Part shown: piece by piece, positions 1 to 6,370 of the stretch
Position numbering within the stretch: position 1 is the first letter of the stretch
Layout of the letters: each line of letters begins with the position of its first letter
Assembly (NCBI GenBank): GCA_027038695.1
Contig: JALWHA010000147.1
Coordinates: 1 to 7,906, forward strand
Direction of reading: 5' to 3'
Length of the DNA stretch: 7,906 nucleotides
DNA from: Acidobacteriota bacterium
GTDB lineage: Bacteria; Acidobacteriota; Holophagae; Thermotomaculales; Thermotomaculaceae
Program-made: the position numbers and the translations under genes
Notes under the pieces: generated by a model
What the model was told of the DNA's origin: nothing
Databases searched by the model: none
What the model saw: the letters and a program-made list of their open reading frames with translations, nothing else

Positions 1-1
1 G

Positions 2-652
2 GTTGAGTATGAGTTAAACGGCAAGAAAAAAGAGATTGAGGTTGAAAAGGTTTTGCTTGCAGTCGGGAGAAAGCCTTTTACAACAGGCTTAAACCTTCAC
101 AATACAGGCATTGTGCTTGAAAAGGGACACATCAGGGTTAACGAAAACCTTGAAACAGATGTTAAAGGCATTTATGCCATAGGGGATGTAATTGACACCC
201 CCAAACTTGCCCACCTTGCCTCAAGGGAAGGGATAAAGGCTGTAAACAACATTTTAGGGGTTGAAGACAAAAAAGACATATACCTTTCCTGCCCGGGAGT
301 GGTTTACTCTTACCCTGAAGCGGCTTTTGTGGGAATGAGCATTGAAGACGCAAGGGAAAAGGGAATAGAAGCCGAAGAGGCAAAATTCCCCCTTACCGCA
401 AACGGAAAGGCGTACATTGAAGGAGTTAAAAACGGCTTTGTTAAGGTTGTTTACAGAAAAGACAATGAAAAACTTTTAGGGGTACACATTGTAGGGGGAA
501 ACGCTTCCGAATTAATTTCAGAGTGTGCGGTGGCTATCTCAAAGGGGATGAATGTGGAAGAGTTAAGCAGGGTAATCCACCCTCACCCCACAGTTTCCGA
601 AAGCCTTATGGAAGCCTTTCACATGGCGGCTGGATACCCTATCCACATTTAA
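2..652 (+). CDS. lpdA: Dihydrolipoyl dehydrogenase, C-terminal part (5' end outside window)
   Basis: This is the E3 subunit of 2-oxoacid dehydrogenase or glycine-cleavage complexes. It reoxidises protein-bound dihydrolipoamide with FAD and passes the electrons to NAD+ in the cytoplasm. The frame is open to the left edge, so about 216 C-terminal residues of a protein usually near 460 are present, and the N-terminal FAD fold and redox CxxxxC lie outside. Visible are the end of the NAD domain (LLAVGRKPF), the second FAD-contact motif (YAIGDV), an LASREG helix, and the dimerisation domain ending in HPHPTVSE, which carries the catalytic His-Glu pair. An internal TTG at 53 is not the start because homology continues upstream of it. 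The stop TAA overlaps the ribosome binding site of mazG, so the two are probably co-transcribed. The family is clear. The closely related mercuric or other disulfide reductases are less likely given the HPHPTVSE ending. Confidence 0.93.
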   Translation, partial: VEYELNGKKKEIEVEKVLLAVGRKPFTTGLNLHNTGIVLEKGHIRVNENLETDVKGIYAIGDVIDTPKLAHLASREGIKAVNNILGVEDKKDIYLSCPGVVYSYPEAAFVGMSIEDAREKGIEAEEAKFPLTANGKAYIEGVKNGFVKVVYRKDNEKLLGVHIVGGNASELISECAVAISKGMNVEELSRVIHPHPTVSESLMEAFHMAAGYPIHI

Positions 653-661
653 GGAGAGGAT

Positions 662-1420
662 ATGAAAGAGTTTGACAAACTTGTTGATATAATGGCGACT
701 TTGAGAAGCGAAAACGGTTGCCCGTGGGATAGAAAGCAGACACTTGAAACACTTAAATCTTTTTTGATTGAAGAGGCTTATGAAACGGTTGACGCTATTG
801 ATGAAGGGGATTTCGACAAATTAAAAGAAGAGTTGGGGGATTTGCTCTTGCAGATAATCTTTCAATCAAGGATTGCCGAAGAGTGCGGAAAGTTTACAGT
901 AGAAGATGTAATCAAAACAATAAACGAAAAAATGATAAGAAGGCATCCCCATGTATTTGGCAACGACAGTGTAAACTCAACAGACGAGGTGCTTGAAAAC
1001 TGGGAAAAGATAAAGGCAAAGGAGAGGGAAAAGAAAAAGGAAAAGGGCTTCCTGTCGGGAATTGCAAAAAAACTCCCCGCTTTGCAGGTTGCATTTCAGA
1101 TAGGGGTAAAGACTTCAAGGATAGGCTTTGACTGGAAAACCCCTGACGAGGTTATTGAAAAGTTTAAGGAAGAGTGGAAAGAGTTTGAAAAGGCAAGAAA
1201 AAGCGGAGACAGAAAGAAGGTTAAGGAAGAGATTGGGGATATTCTATTTACCGTTGCTCAAATCGCAAGAAAGTATGAGATAGACCCTGAAGACGCTTTA
1301 AGGGAAACCAATAAAAAATTTATGAAAAGGTTTAAATACATTGAACAAAACACAGATATTTACAACTCCTCAATAGAGCAAATGGAAACACTCTGGCAAA
1401 AGGCAAAAAAAGGGGAGTGA
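662..1420 (+). CDS. mazG: Nucleoside triphosphate pyrophosphohydrolase MazG
   Basis: MazG hydrolyses (d)NTPs to NMP and pyrophosphate, a house-cleaning role against non-canonical nucleotides; in E. coli it is also tied to ppGpp control. The 252 residues match the full two-domain form (about 260). The N-terminal domain has CPWD at 20-23 followed by KQT, and all-alpha metal-binding motifs with acidic residues at E38/E41 and E57/D60. A charged linker (about 117-129) leads to the C-terminal domain, with IGFDW at 134-138 and a second acidic set at E171/E174 and E190/D193. The catalytic residues of the C-terminal domain look intact. The ATG follows an AAGGAG at 651-656 with normal spacing, 9 bp after the preceding stop, which suggests translational linkage with lpdA. 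Nothing is truncated. Confidence 0.95.
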   Translation: MKEFDKLVDIMATLRSENGCPWDRKQTLETLKSFLIEEAYETVDAIDEGDFDKLKEELGDLLLQIIFQSRIAEECGKFTVEDVIKTINEKMIRRHPHVFGNDSVNSTDEVLENWEKIKAKEREKKKEKGFLSGIAKKLPALQVAFQIGVKTSRIGFDWKTPDEVIEKFKEEWKEFEKARKSGDRKKVKEEIGDILFTVAQIARKYEIDPEDALRETNKKFMKRFKYIEQNTDIYNSSIEQMETLWQKAKKGE

Positions 1421-1423
1421 AAA

Positions 1424-1633
1424 CTATCTAAACCTTCCAAAAAAAGCGTAGTAGATAAGCATTACCCCGAAAAGCAAAATTGACGCTATGTTAAACCAGA
1501 ACCAGAAGGGGCTTTCCGACCTGTAGATCATTCCTCCCCCTTTTCTCGGGGTTGCTCCTTTTTTTATCCCCCTGATCCCGTGAAAAAACAGAAACGCTGC
1601 AAAGGCTAAAAGTATCAATCTGTAAGAATTCAT
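1424..1633 (-). CDS. Small two-helix membrane protein, function unknown
   Basis: I do not recognise a family for this 69-residue protein. It has two hydrophobic stretches, about residues 4-20 and 46-65, each long enough to span a membrane. A basic, glycine-rich loop (about 21-37, GIKKGATPRKGGG) separates them, and there is an aromatic patch FWFWF before the second helix. No signal-peptidase site is evident, so an inner-membrane hairpin is the simplest reading. I accept it as a real gene because the ATG is preceded by a G-rich Shine-Dalgarno site (plus-strand 1636-1642), a good sigma-70-like promoter lies just upstream, and no other gene occupies the interval. It converges on mazG with a 3-bp gap. 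Its role cannot be inferred from its neighbours. Confidence 0.72.
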   Translation of the reverse strand: MNSYRLILLAFAAFLFFHGIRGIKKGATPRKGGGMIYRSESPFWFWFNIASILLFGVMLIYYAFFGRFR

Positions 1634-1657
1634 CTTTCCCCCTTTGAATGTTTTTTA

Positions 1658-1687
1658 ATTATACACCGAAAAAAGTTTTAATTTTCA
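1658..1687 (-). promoter_or_regulatory. Predicted sigma-70-type promoter of the small membrane protein gene
   Basis: Read on the minus strand there is a TTGAAA -35 box (plus coordinates 1682-1687), an 18-bp spacer and a perfect TATAAT -10 box (1658-1663). The start codon is about 25 bp beyond the -10 box, which leaves a short leader holding the ribosome binding site. The call is by consensus match only. Confidence 0.6.
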
Positions 1688-1714
1688 ATCCCTTAAAAAG
1701 AAGCATCCCTTCTA

Positions 1715-1723
1715 TGCTAAAAT
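1715..1723 (+). promoter_or_regulatory. Predicted extended -10 promoter for mnmA
   Basis: TGCTAAAAT is a TGn-extended -10 element (hexamer TAAAAT at 1718-1723), 25 bp before the mnmA start. No convincing -35 box lies at the usual distance, as is common for extended -10 promoters. It would fire away from the divergent minus-strand promoter about 30 bp to the left. Confidence 0.4.
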
Positions 1724-1748
1724 TTACCTGAAGGAAAAGGAGCAAGGT

Positions 1749-2792
1749 GTGAAAAAAATACTGCTTGCAATGAGCGGGGGGGTTGATTCAGGGGTTTCAG
1801 CCCACCTTTTAAAGGATAAAGGCTTTTATGTTGAGGGTGTTACCCTTGTCTTTCATTCAGACATTAAAACCGCAAGGTGCAATTTAAAAATCTGTTGCTC
1901 AAGCAACGATGTTGAAGACGCAAAAATACTCTGTAAATCACTTGGAATAAACCACAGGGTAATTCACATGGAAGAAGAGTTTGACAAAAAGATAGTACAA
2001 CCTTTTTTAGATCTATACTACCTCGGGATAACCCCGAATCCCTGCGGGTGGTGCAACAGGTTTTTAAAGATAGGCTACCTTGTTGACTATGCTTTGAAAG
2101 AAGGCTTTGATATGCTTGCCACAGGCCATTATGCAAGGCAGATAACTGGCTTTCTTTACAGAGGTTTAGATAGGGACAAAGACCAGACTTACTTTCTCTC
2201 TATGGTGAGAAAAAAACACATTGAGAAACTACACTTTCCTTTAGGGGAATTAACGAAAGAAAGGGTAAGGGAAATAGCAAGGGAAAGAGGCTTAAATGTC
2301 GCCGAAAAGAAGGAAAGCCAGGAGTTGTGCTTTACAGGGGGCAAAAAGCCGGGAGAGTTTGCGGCGGGGAAAATCCCTCTAAAAAAGGGGATGATAAAGC
2401 ACATAAGCGGGGCAATTTTAGGCTATCACAAAGGGCTTGCTTACTACACAATAGGGCAGAGGAAAGGTTTGGGCATATCGTGGAAAAAACCCCTTTATGT
2501 TGTTAAGTTAGACTTTAAAACAAATACGGTATTTGTCGGCGAAAGGGAATACCTTGAAAAAACAAGGGTAAAGGTTAGAAACTTCAACCTTATAGGGGAA
2601 TTTAAAGGAAAACTGTCGGCATCAATCAGGTATAACCAGAAACCGCAATTGCTTGCAAATGTAAAAAATATAAGGGAAAATGAATACATATTTGAATTTG
2701 AAAACCCCGTTACCGGGGTGGCGCCGGGGCAACTTCTTGTTTGCTATTCGGAAAACGATACGGTAATCGGAGGGGGAATAATTGAGGGATAG
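1749..2792 (+). CDS. mnmA: tRNA-specific 2-thiouridylase MnmA
   Basis: MnmA activates U34 of Lys, Glu and Gln tRNAs with ATP and inserts sulfur to give 2-thiouridine, which supports decoding accuracy. The 347 residues fit the family. The PP-loop SGGVDS is at 9-14. The TPNPCxxCN segment carries the likely catalytic cysteine C102, and the partner cysteine C194 is in QELCF. ATGHYAR (124-130), the central KDQTYFL and GQRKGLG motifs, and the C-terminal barrel ending VAPGQLLVCY are all present. The start is GTG at 1749, with AAGGAG at 1737-1742 six bases upstream. A further cysteine at position 99 makes a CxxC with C102; many homologues have Asp there. The 3' end overlaps the next gene by 11 bp, so the two are likely translationally coupled. 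Confidence 0.95.
   Translation: MKKILLAMSGGVDSGVSAHLLKDKGFYVEGVTLVFHSDIKTARCNLKICCSSNDVEDAKILCKSLGINHRVIHMEEEFDKKIVQPFLDLYYLGITPNPCGWCNRFLKIGYLVDYALKEGFDMLATGHYARQITGFLYRGLDRDKDQTYFLSMVRKKHIEKLHFPLGELTKERVREIARERGLNVAEKKESQELCFTGGKKPGEFAAGKIPLKKGMIKHISGAILGYHKGLAYYTIGQRKGLGISWKKPLYVVKLDFKTNTVFVGEREYLEKTRVKVRNFNLIGEFKGKLSASIRYNQKPQLLANVKNIRENEYIFEFENPVTGVAPGQLLVCYSENDTVIGGGIIEG
2769..2776 (+). promoter_or_regulatory. Strong ribosome binding site inside the end of mnmA
   Basis: GGAGGGGG lies five bases before the TTG at 2782 and fixes that unusual start codon for the downstream gene. It sits within the last codons of mnmA, so ribosomes finishing mnmA could restart here. Confidence 0.65.
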
Positions 2793-3765
2793 CCTTTTAT
2801 ACCTTGTTGATGTTGAAAACATAGATAGAAAAGAAGCAGTAGTTTCCTTAAACATTTTTGTAAACTACAAAGTCCCCCTTCAAAGGGCAAACTTAGACAT
2901 AACCTTTCCCTCAACAATGGTTCAAAACCTTAAAAAAATACTAAATATTGACGAAATAGACGAAGAGTTAAGAGACTCTCTAATAATGATATTCAGGGAT
3001 TGCCAGAACGCAATAAACGACATAACCTTAAACTCAAGGGAGATAATCTCGCTAACAGAATGCAAATTCAAATCAAAAAAACTCTCAACTCTCGGCAAGC
3101 CCTATGAAACAAGGGACATTGTTTACAAAAACATACTTAAAGCGGTTAAAGAGATGGAAAAAAAGCGGTTTTCAAAACTCTTTTACAAAAAGGTGTTAAA
3201 ACTTTACATAGACTTAAACCTTCTTGAAGACTACATAGACTTCTGCCTTGAAAACAAAGACTTTGACGAAATAAAGCCTTTTCTAATTTACCCCTTTAAA
3301 ATCAAAGGGTTTAAAGAAGAAACATTAATCAAACTTGGAAACATAGGGGTATTCTTTGAAGACTACGAGACGGCGGAAAGGCTGTTTTCCCTTGCATTAA
3401 AATCCAATGCCTCAAACCCTTACGCCTTGATAGGCAAAGCACAATGCCTTTACCAGCAGGGAGACGAAAACTTCCTTATGTACCTTCAAAAAGCCTATCA
3501 CTTTAACAAAAAAATAACCGTTGAAGTTGTTACAAAAAGGTTTAACTTTAGAAAGAAAAACTGCTCTGTTTTTGAGGTAATAAGTTTAAAAGAGGCAATG
3601 GAAATAGTAAACATTCCCCCCGAGGCCCTTGAAAACCTTGAAAGGCTTTCAATCCCCTACAGGTTTGAAACTGCAAAGGGCAGTATATACTTTATAAAAT
3701 CTGAACTTTTAGCATGGAAAGAAACCATGGACTCCCTTCAAATAATATCAAAGAGGTTTACTTAA
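2782..3765 (+). CDS. TPR-like protein with a C-terminal excisionase-type helix-turn-helix
   Basis: I do not recognise a named family for this 327-residue, lysine-rich, soluble protein; no signal peptide or membrane helix is seen. Residues 1-110 open with short beta-like stretches and have no assigned fold. About 112-245 is alpha-helical, and 182-215 reads like a tetratricopeptide repeat (LGNIGVFFEDYETAERLFSL), with a weaker second repeat at about 213-243. The tail, about 266-316, resembles a MerR/excisionase (HTH_17-type) DNA-binding unit: an SLKEAMEIVNIPPEALENLE helix pair, then a short wing (PYRFETAKGSIYFI) and the closing ELLAWKE helix. The TTG start is supported by a strong upstream Shine-Dalgarno site, and the 11-bp overlap with mnmA argues for co-translation. 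The TPR call is moderate and the HTH call is an inference from pattern. Its target and function are unknown. Confidence 0.75.
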   Translation: MRDSLLYLVDVENIDRKEAVVSLNIFVNYKVPLQRANLDITFPSTMVQNLKKILNIDEIDEELRDSLIMIFRDCQNAINDITLNSREIISLTECKFKSKKLSTLGKPYETRDIVYKNILKAVKEMEKKRFSKLFYKKVLKLYIDLNLLEDYIDFCLENKDFDEIKPFLIYPFKIKGFKEETLIKLGNIGVFFEDYETAERLFSLALKSNASNPYALIGKAQCLYQQGDENFLMYLQKAYHFNKKITVEVVTKRFNFRKKNCSVFEVISLKEAMEIVNIPPEALENLERLSIPYRFETAKGSIYFIKSELLAWKETMDSLQIISKRFT

Positions 3766-3790
3766 GAAAGTGAATAGAGAAAGGGGGAAA

Positions 3791-4432
3791 ATGAGTAGAA
3801 AAGAACAGAAAAAAAGAAGAGACAATTTAGATAATAATTATTTAATATGGCATTCTCACAAAGTTAAAAAAGAAAATCGGGAAAGTATTAAACGTCAAAA
3901 AGGTTGTGCCTTATGGTTTACCGGGTTAAGCGGAAGCGGGAAGAGTACAATCGCAAATGAGGTTGAATATTCTTTAAATAGGCGAGGATTTCATACCTAT
4001 CTTCTTGACGGAGACAATTTAAGGCACGGGTTAAACAAAGACCTCGGGTTTTCTTTTGAAGACAGGGTTGAAAATATAAGGAGGGTCGCCGAGGTTGCAA
4101 AATTGTTTGTTGATGCTGGAATAATTGTTTCTGTTGCTTTTATTTCTCCCTTTTTAAAAGAAAGAGAAAAGGCAAAAGGGATTATAGGAGAAGAAAATTT
4201 TGTTGAAATATTTGTTGATACTCCTCTTGAGGAGTGCATGAAGAGAGACCCGAAAGGGCTTTATAAAAAAGCGTTAAGCGGTGAAATTTCAGAATTTACC
4301 GGTATTGATTCTCCATATGAGCCGCCTGAAAATCCGGATATTCATATCAACACGGTTAAAACGGATATTAATAAATCGGTTAGCATTATTTTAAATCTAT
4401 TATCGGATAGAGGCATAGTTTTATTGCTATAA
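3791..4432 (+). CDS. cysC: Adenylyl-sulfate (APS) kinase CysC
   Basis: CysC phosphorylates adenosine 5'-phosphosulfate with ATP to give PAPS, the sulfate donor for sulfotransferases and for assimilatory reduction. From the ATG the protein has 213 residues, normal for the family. Seen are an N-terminal IWHSHKV motif, the P-loop GLSGSGKS at 45-52, DGDNLRHGLNKDLGFS at 73-88, an FISP segment with the phospho-acceptor serine near 119, FVDTPLEECMKRDPKGLYKKA, and FTGIDSPYEPP. An in-frame GTG at 3770 would add seven residues, but it lacks a well-placed Shine-Dalgarno site. The ATG follows AAGGGGG closely, so I prefer it, without certainty. The gene lies only a few bases after the TPR gene, but its AAT-rich asparagine usage matches the polysaccharide genes downstream. 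No sulfurylase (cysD/cysN/sat) or sulfotransferase is within view. Confidence 0.93.
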   Translation: MSRKEQKKRRDNLDNNYLIWHSHKVKKENRESIKRQKGCALWFTGLSGSGKSTIANEVEYSLNRRGFHTYLLDGDNLRHGLNKDLGFSFEDRVENIRRVAEVAKLFVDAGIIVSVAFISPFLKEREKAKGIIGEENFVEIFVDTPLEECMKRDPKGLYKKALSGEISEFTGIDSPYEPPENPDIHINTVKTDINKSVSIILNLLSDRGIVLLL

Positions 4433-4597
4433 ACAAAGTTAAGTATCTGATTCTGTTCTTCTAAGCCGATTCTTAACTATGATAAAATAGACTGTAACAA
4501 TTTACTAACCATGTTGAGTCCTCTCTATTTGTTCTTTGATATAATAGATAAAGTGCCTTTGTTTTTGTGTTAACTTTGAGGAGGGTATGGTAAAGTT
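4433..4597 (+). promoter_or_regulatory. Intergenic region with likely promoter(s) of the polysaccharide genes
   Basis: This 165-bp AT-rich gap is the only sizeable one inside the right-hand block. It holds an extended -10 candidate (TGATAAAAT, hexamer at 4483-4488) and a perfect TATAAT at 4540-4545. The latter has a TTGAGT 20 bp upstream, a wider spacer than ideal. A strong GAGGAGGG at 4578-4585 lies 12 bases before the acetyltransferase ATG. It also lies one base before an ATG at 4587 that opens a seven-codon ORF ending at 4610, which overlaps the acetyltransferase start in another frame. No convincing terminator hairpin follows cysC. I saw no JUMPstart/ops-like element. Confidence 0.45.
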
Positions 4598-5147
4598 ATG
4601 CAAAAATTAAGCGATTTTAGGCTGCCGAAAAATTTCAGGGAAAGCCTGCCTGGCTTGTTCAAATATGGCGGATTGTTCAGGATACTCTGTTCAGGTGGTT
4701 TCCTCAGTTTTTATACGGGTGGAGAAGGTTTTTGTTGGGGCTTTTTGGGGCAAAAATCGGGAAAGGTGTTTTAATCAGATCTACGGTTAAAGTGCAATTT
4801 CCGTGGAAGGTAAAGATCGGGGATTTTTCCCGGATCGGAGATGATGTTTTTTTGTATAGTTTGGGAGGGATTGAGATCGGTAGTAATGTAGTAATTTCTC
4901 AGCGTTCTTATTTGTGTACAGGCAGTCATGATTTTACAAAACGGGATTTTCCTATATATACGAAAAAGATAACTGTAGATGACGAGGTTTGGATTGTGAG
5001 CGACGTGTTCGTGGTTCCCGGTGTAACCGTAGGAAGAGGTGCGGTTATAGGCGCAAGGAGCAGTGTTTTTGAGGATATGCTCCGGCTAAAATTTGTGTCG
5101 GCAGTCCAGCAAAACCTATTAAAGACAGGGTAGTTGAAGATGAATAA
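4598..5147 (+). pseudogene. wcaF: WcaF-family O-acetyltransferase, broken by two 1-base deletions
   Basis: The parent protein is a left-handed beta-helix (hexapeptide repeat) acetyltransferase that adds acetyl groups from acetyl-CoA to exopolysaccharide sugars. The frame opened by the ATG at 4598 reads MQKLSDFRLPKNFR. It then loses register at the G run 4638-4640 and, if followed, stops at 4774. Shifting one base restores KPAWLVQIWRIVQDTLFRW, then FGAKIGKGVLIR, the hexapeptide repeats and the active-site region GSHDFTKRDFP. A second lost base at about 5080 turns the expected EDMPPAKICVGSPAKPIKDR into a wrong-frame tail that stops at 5131-5133. Adding one base at each site gives 183 residues ending in TAA at 5145-5147, the normal family length. 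The central 133-residue frame from TTG 4732 is open but lacks the conserved N-terminus and tail. Either the gene is inactive or the consensus has two indel errors. Confidence 0.88.
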
Positions 5148-6369
5148 TATTGTTGTTATCGGAGTCAATTTTTCCCCGGAAGATACTTCTACCGGTTTAT
5201 ATACAACTCAAATGGCGGAGTTTTTGTCTCAAGAGGGTTTTAATGTCTCTGTTATTACCGGATTTCCTTACTATCCTCAATGGGAGATATGGAAGGATTA
5301 CCGGGATAAGCCTGATTATCTTGAGGAAGATTACGAAGGGATTAAGGTTTTCAGGTTCAGGCAGTTTACTCCCTCAAATCCTTCTTTTTTAAAAAGAATC
5401 AGGCATATTTTGAGTTTTACTTTCGGGAGTTTGAGAAATCTGAAAAAGATAAAAAATGCCGATTTGATAATTGCTATTGTCCCTTTTACCTCTGATATCT
5501 GGCTTGCGCATAAACTTGCAAAAAAACACAATGCAAAGGTTTGGGTACATGTTCAGGATTTTGAGTTTGACGCCGCTTTTGAGTCGGGTGTTGTAAAGGG
5601 AGGGTTCGTAAAAAAGATTCTTTCGGCAGTACTTTACAGGGTGGAAACAAAGTTGCTAAATAAAAGCGATATAGTTAGCACGATAAGTTTTTCCATGCTA
5701 AATAAAGCACAAAAGAAAACCTCAAGTGAAGTTTATTACTTTCCTAACTGGGTTGATCAGGGATTTATTAATCCGAAAAATGCCAAAAAACACAGGTATT
5801 TAAACAGTGATAAATTTAAAATGCTATATTCCGGTAATATCGGGGCAAAACAGGATTGGGAAAAGTATATTGAATTTGTTTCTTTCTTTGAGGGAAGGGA
5901 AGATGTTGAATTTGTCGTAGTGGGAGACGGGGGGAAGAAGGAATGGTTGCTTTCCCGTATAAAAGATTTTAAAAATGTAAAATATTATCCTCCGGTACCC
6001 TATGAAGAGTTGCCTGATTTACTGTGCGGTGCCGATTTACACTTGCTTTTTCAGAAAGAAAGTGTGGTGGATACCGTTATGCCGTCAAAGTTGCTTGGAA
6101 TGATGGCAAGCGGGAGGCCGTCTTTGGTTACAGGGAACCCCAAGTCTGAAGTGGCTGATGTTATGAATGAATCAGGAGGAGGAAAGTTCTTCAACAATGC
6201 GCATATAAGAGATACGGTTGAATTTGTTGACCAATTGATAAAGAATAGGCAGTTGGCCTCTGATTTTGGTAAAAAAGCTGAAGAATATGTTGCAAAGAAT
6301 TTTTCAAGGAATGCCGTATTAGGCAAATTTGCTAAAAAGGTTAAAGAAATCATAGAGAAGGAGAAGTAA
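5140..6369 (+). CDS. wcaI: WcaI-like GT4 glycosyltransferase
   Basis: This is a retaining GT-B glycosyltransferase of the WcaI/WbuB type, which transfers a nucleotide-activated sugar onto a growing polysaccharide repeat unit at the cytoplasmic face of the membrane. The 409 residues match the family. The N-terminal Rossmann half begins NNIVVIGVNFSPEDTSTGLY, with the ITGFPYYPQW motif at 39-48 typical of WcaI and HVQD at 137-140. The C-terminal half has MLYSGNIGAKQDW (228-240), VVVGDGG (260-266), and the donor-binding segment VMPSKLLGMMASGRP (313-327) in place of the commoner E-x7-E. I chose ATG 5140 over TTG 5134 because homology begins there. It overlaps the original stop of the broken acetyltransferase gene by 8 bp, the remains of tight operon coupling. 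The exact donor and acceptor sugars cannot be read from the sequence. Confidence 0.88.
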   Translation: MNNIVVIGVNFSPEDTSTGLYTTQMAEFLSQEGFNVSVITGFPYYPQWEIWKDYRDKPDYLEEDYEGIKVFRFRQFTPSNPSFLKRIRHILSFTFGSLRNLKKIKNADLIIAIVPFTSDIWLAHKLAKKHNAKVWVHVQDFEFDAAFESGVVKGGFVKKILSAVLYRVETKLLNKSDIVSTISFSMLNKAQKKTSSEVYYFPNWVDQGFINPKNAKKHRYLNSDKFKMLYSGNIGAKQDWEKYIEFVSFFEGREDVEFVVVGDGGKKEWLLSRIKDFKNVKYYPPVPYEELPDLLCGADLHLLFQKESVVDTVMPSKLLGMMASGRPSLVTGNPKSEVADVMNESGGGKFFNNAHIRDTVEFVDQLIKNRQLASDFGKKAEEYVAKNFSRNAVLGKFAKKVKEIIEKEK

Positions 6370-6370
6370 T

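Noticed and set aside
912..1118. Minus-strand open frame inside mazG, and similar antisense frames inside lpdA, mnmA, cysC and the glycosyltransferase gene
   Set aside because: They are low-complexity antisense shadows of strongly supported genes, without ribosome binding sites or recognisable protein motifs.
4438..4477. Possible terminator hairpin after cysC (GTTAAG / CTTAAC)
   Set aside because: The six-base AT-rich stem with a loop of about 28 bases and no following T run is too weak for a terminator.
4434..4578. Nine-base inverted repeat CAAAGTTAA (4434-4442) and TTAACTTTG (4570-4578) bracketing the intergenic region before the acetyltransferase gene
   Set aside because: It does not extend by another matching base on either side, there is no target duplication, and a 9-base match is not surprising in AT-rich DNA of this length. 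It is not evidence of a mobile element.
4732..5133. Treating the 133-residue central frame as an intact short acetyltransferase
   Set aside because: Its TTG start falls inside conserved sequence, and its last 17 residues are out of frame with the conserved family tail, so it is a fragment of a longer broken gene.
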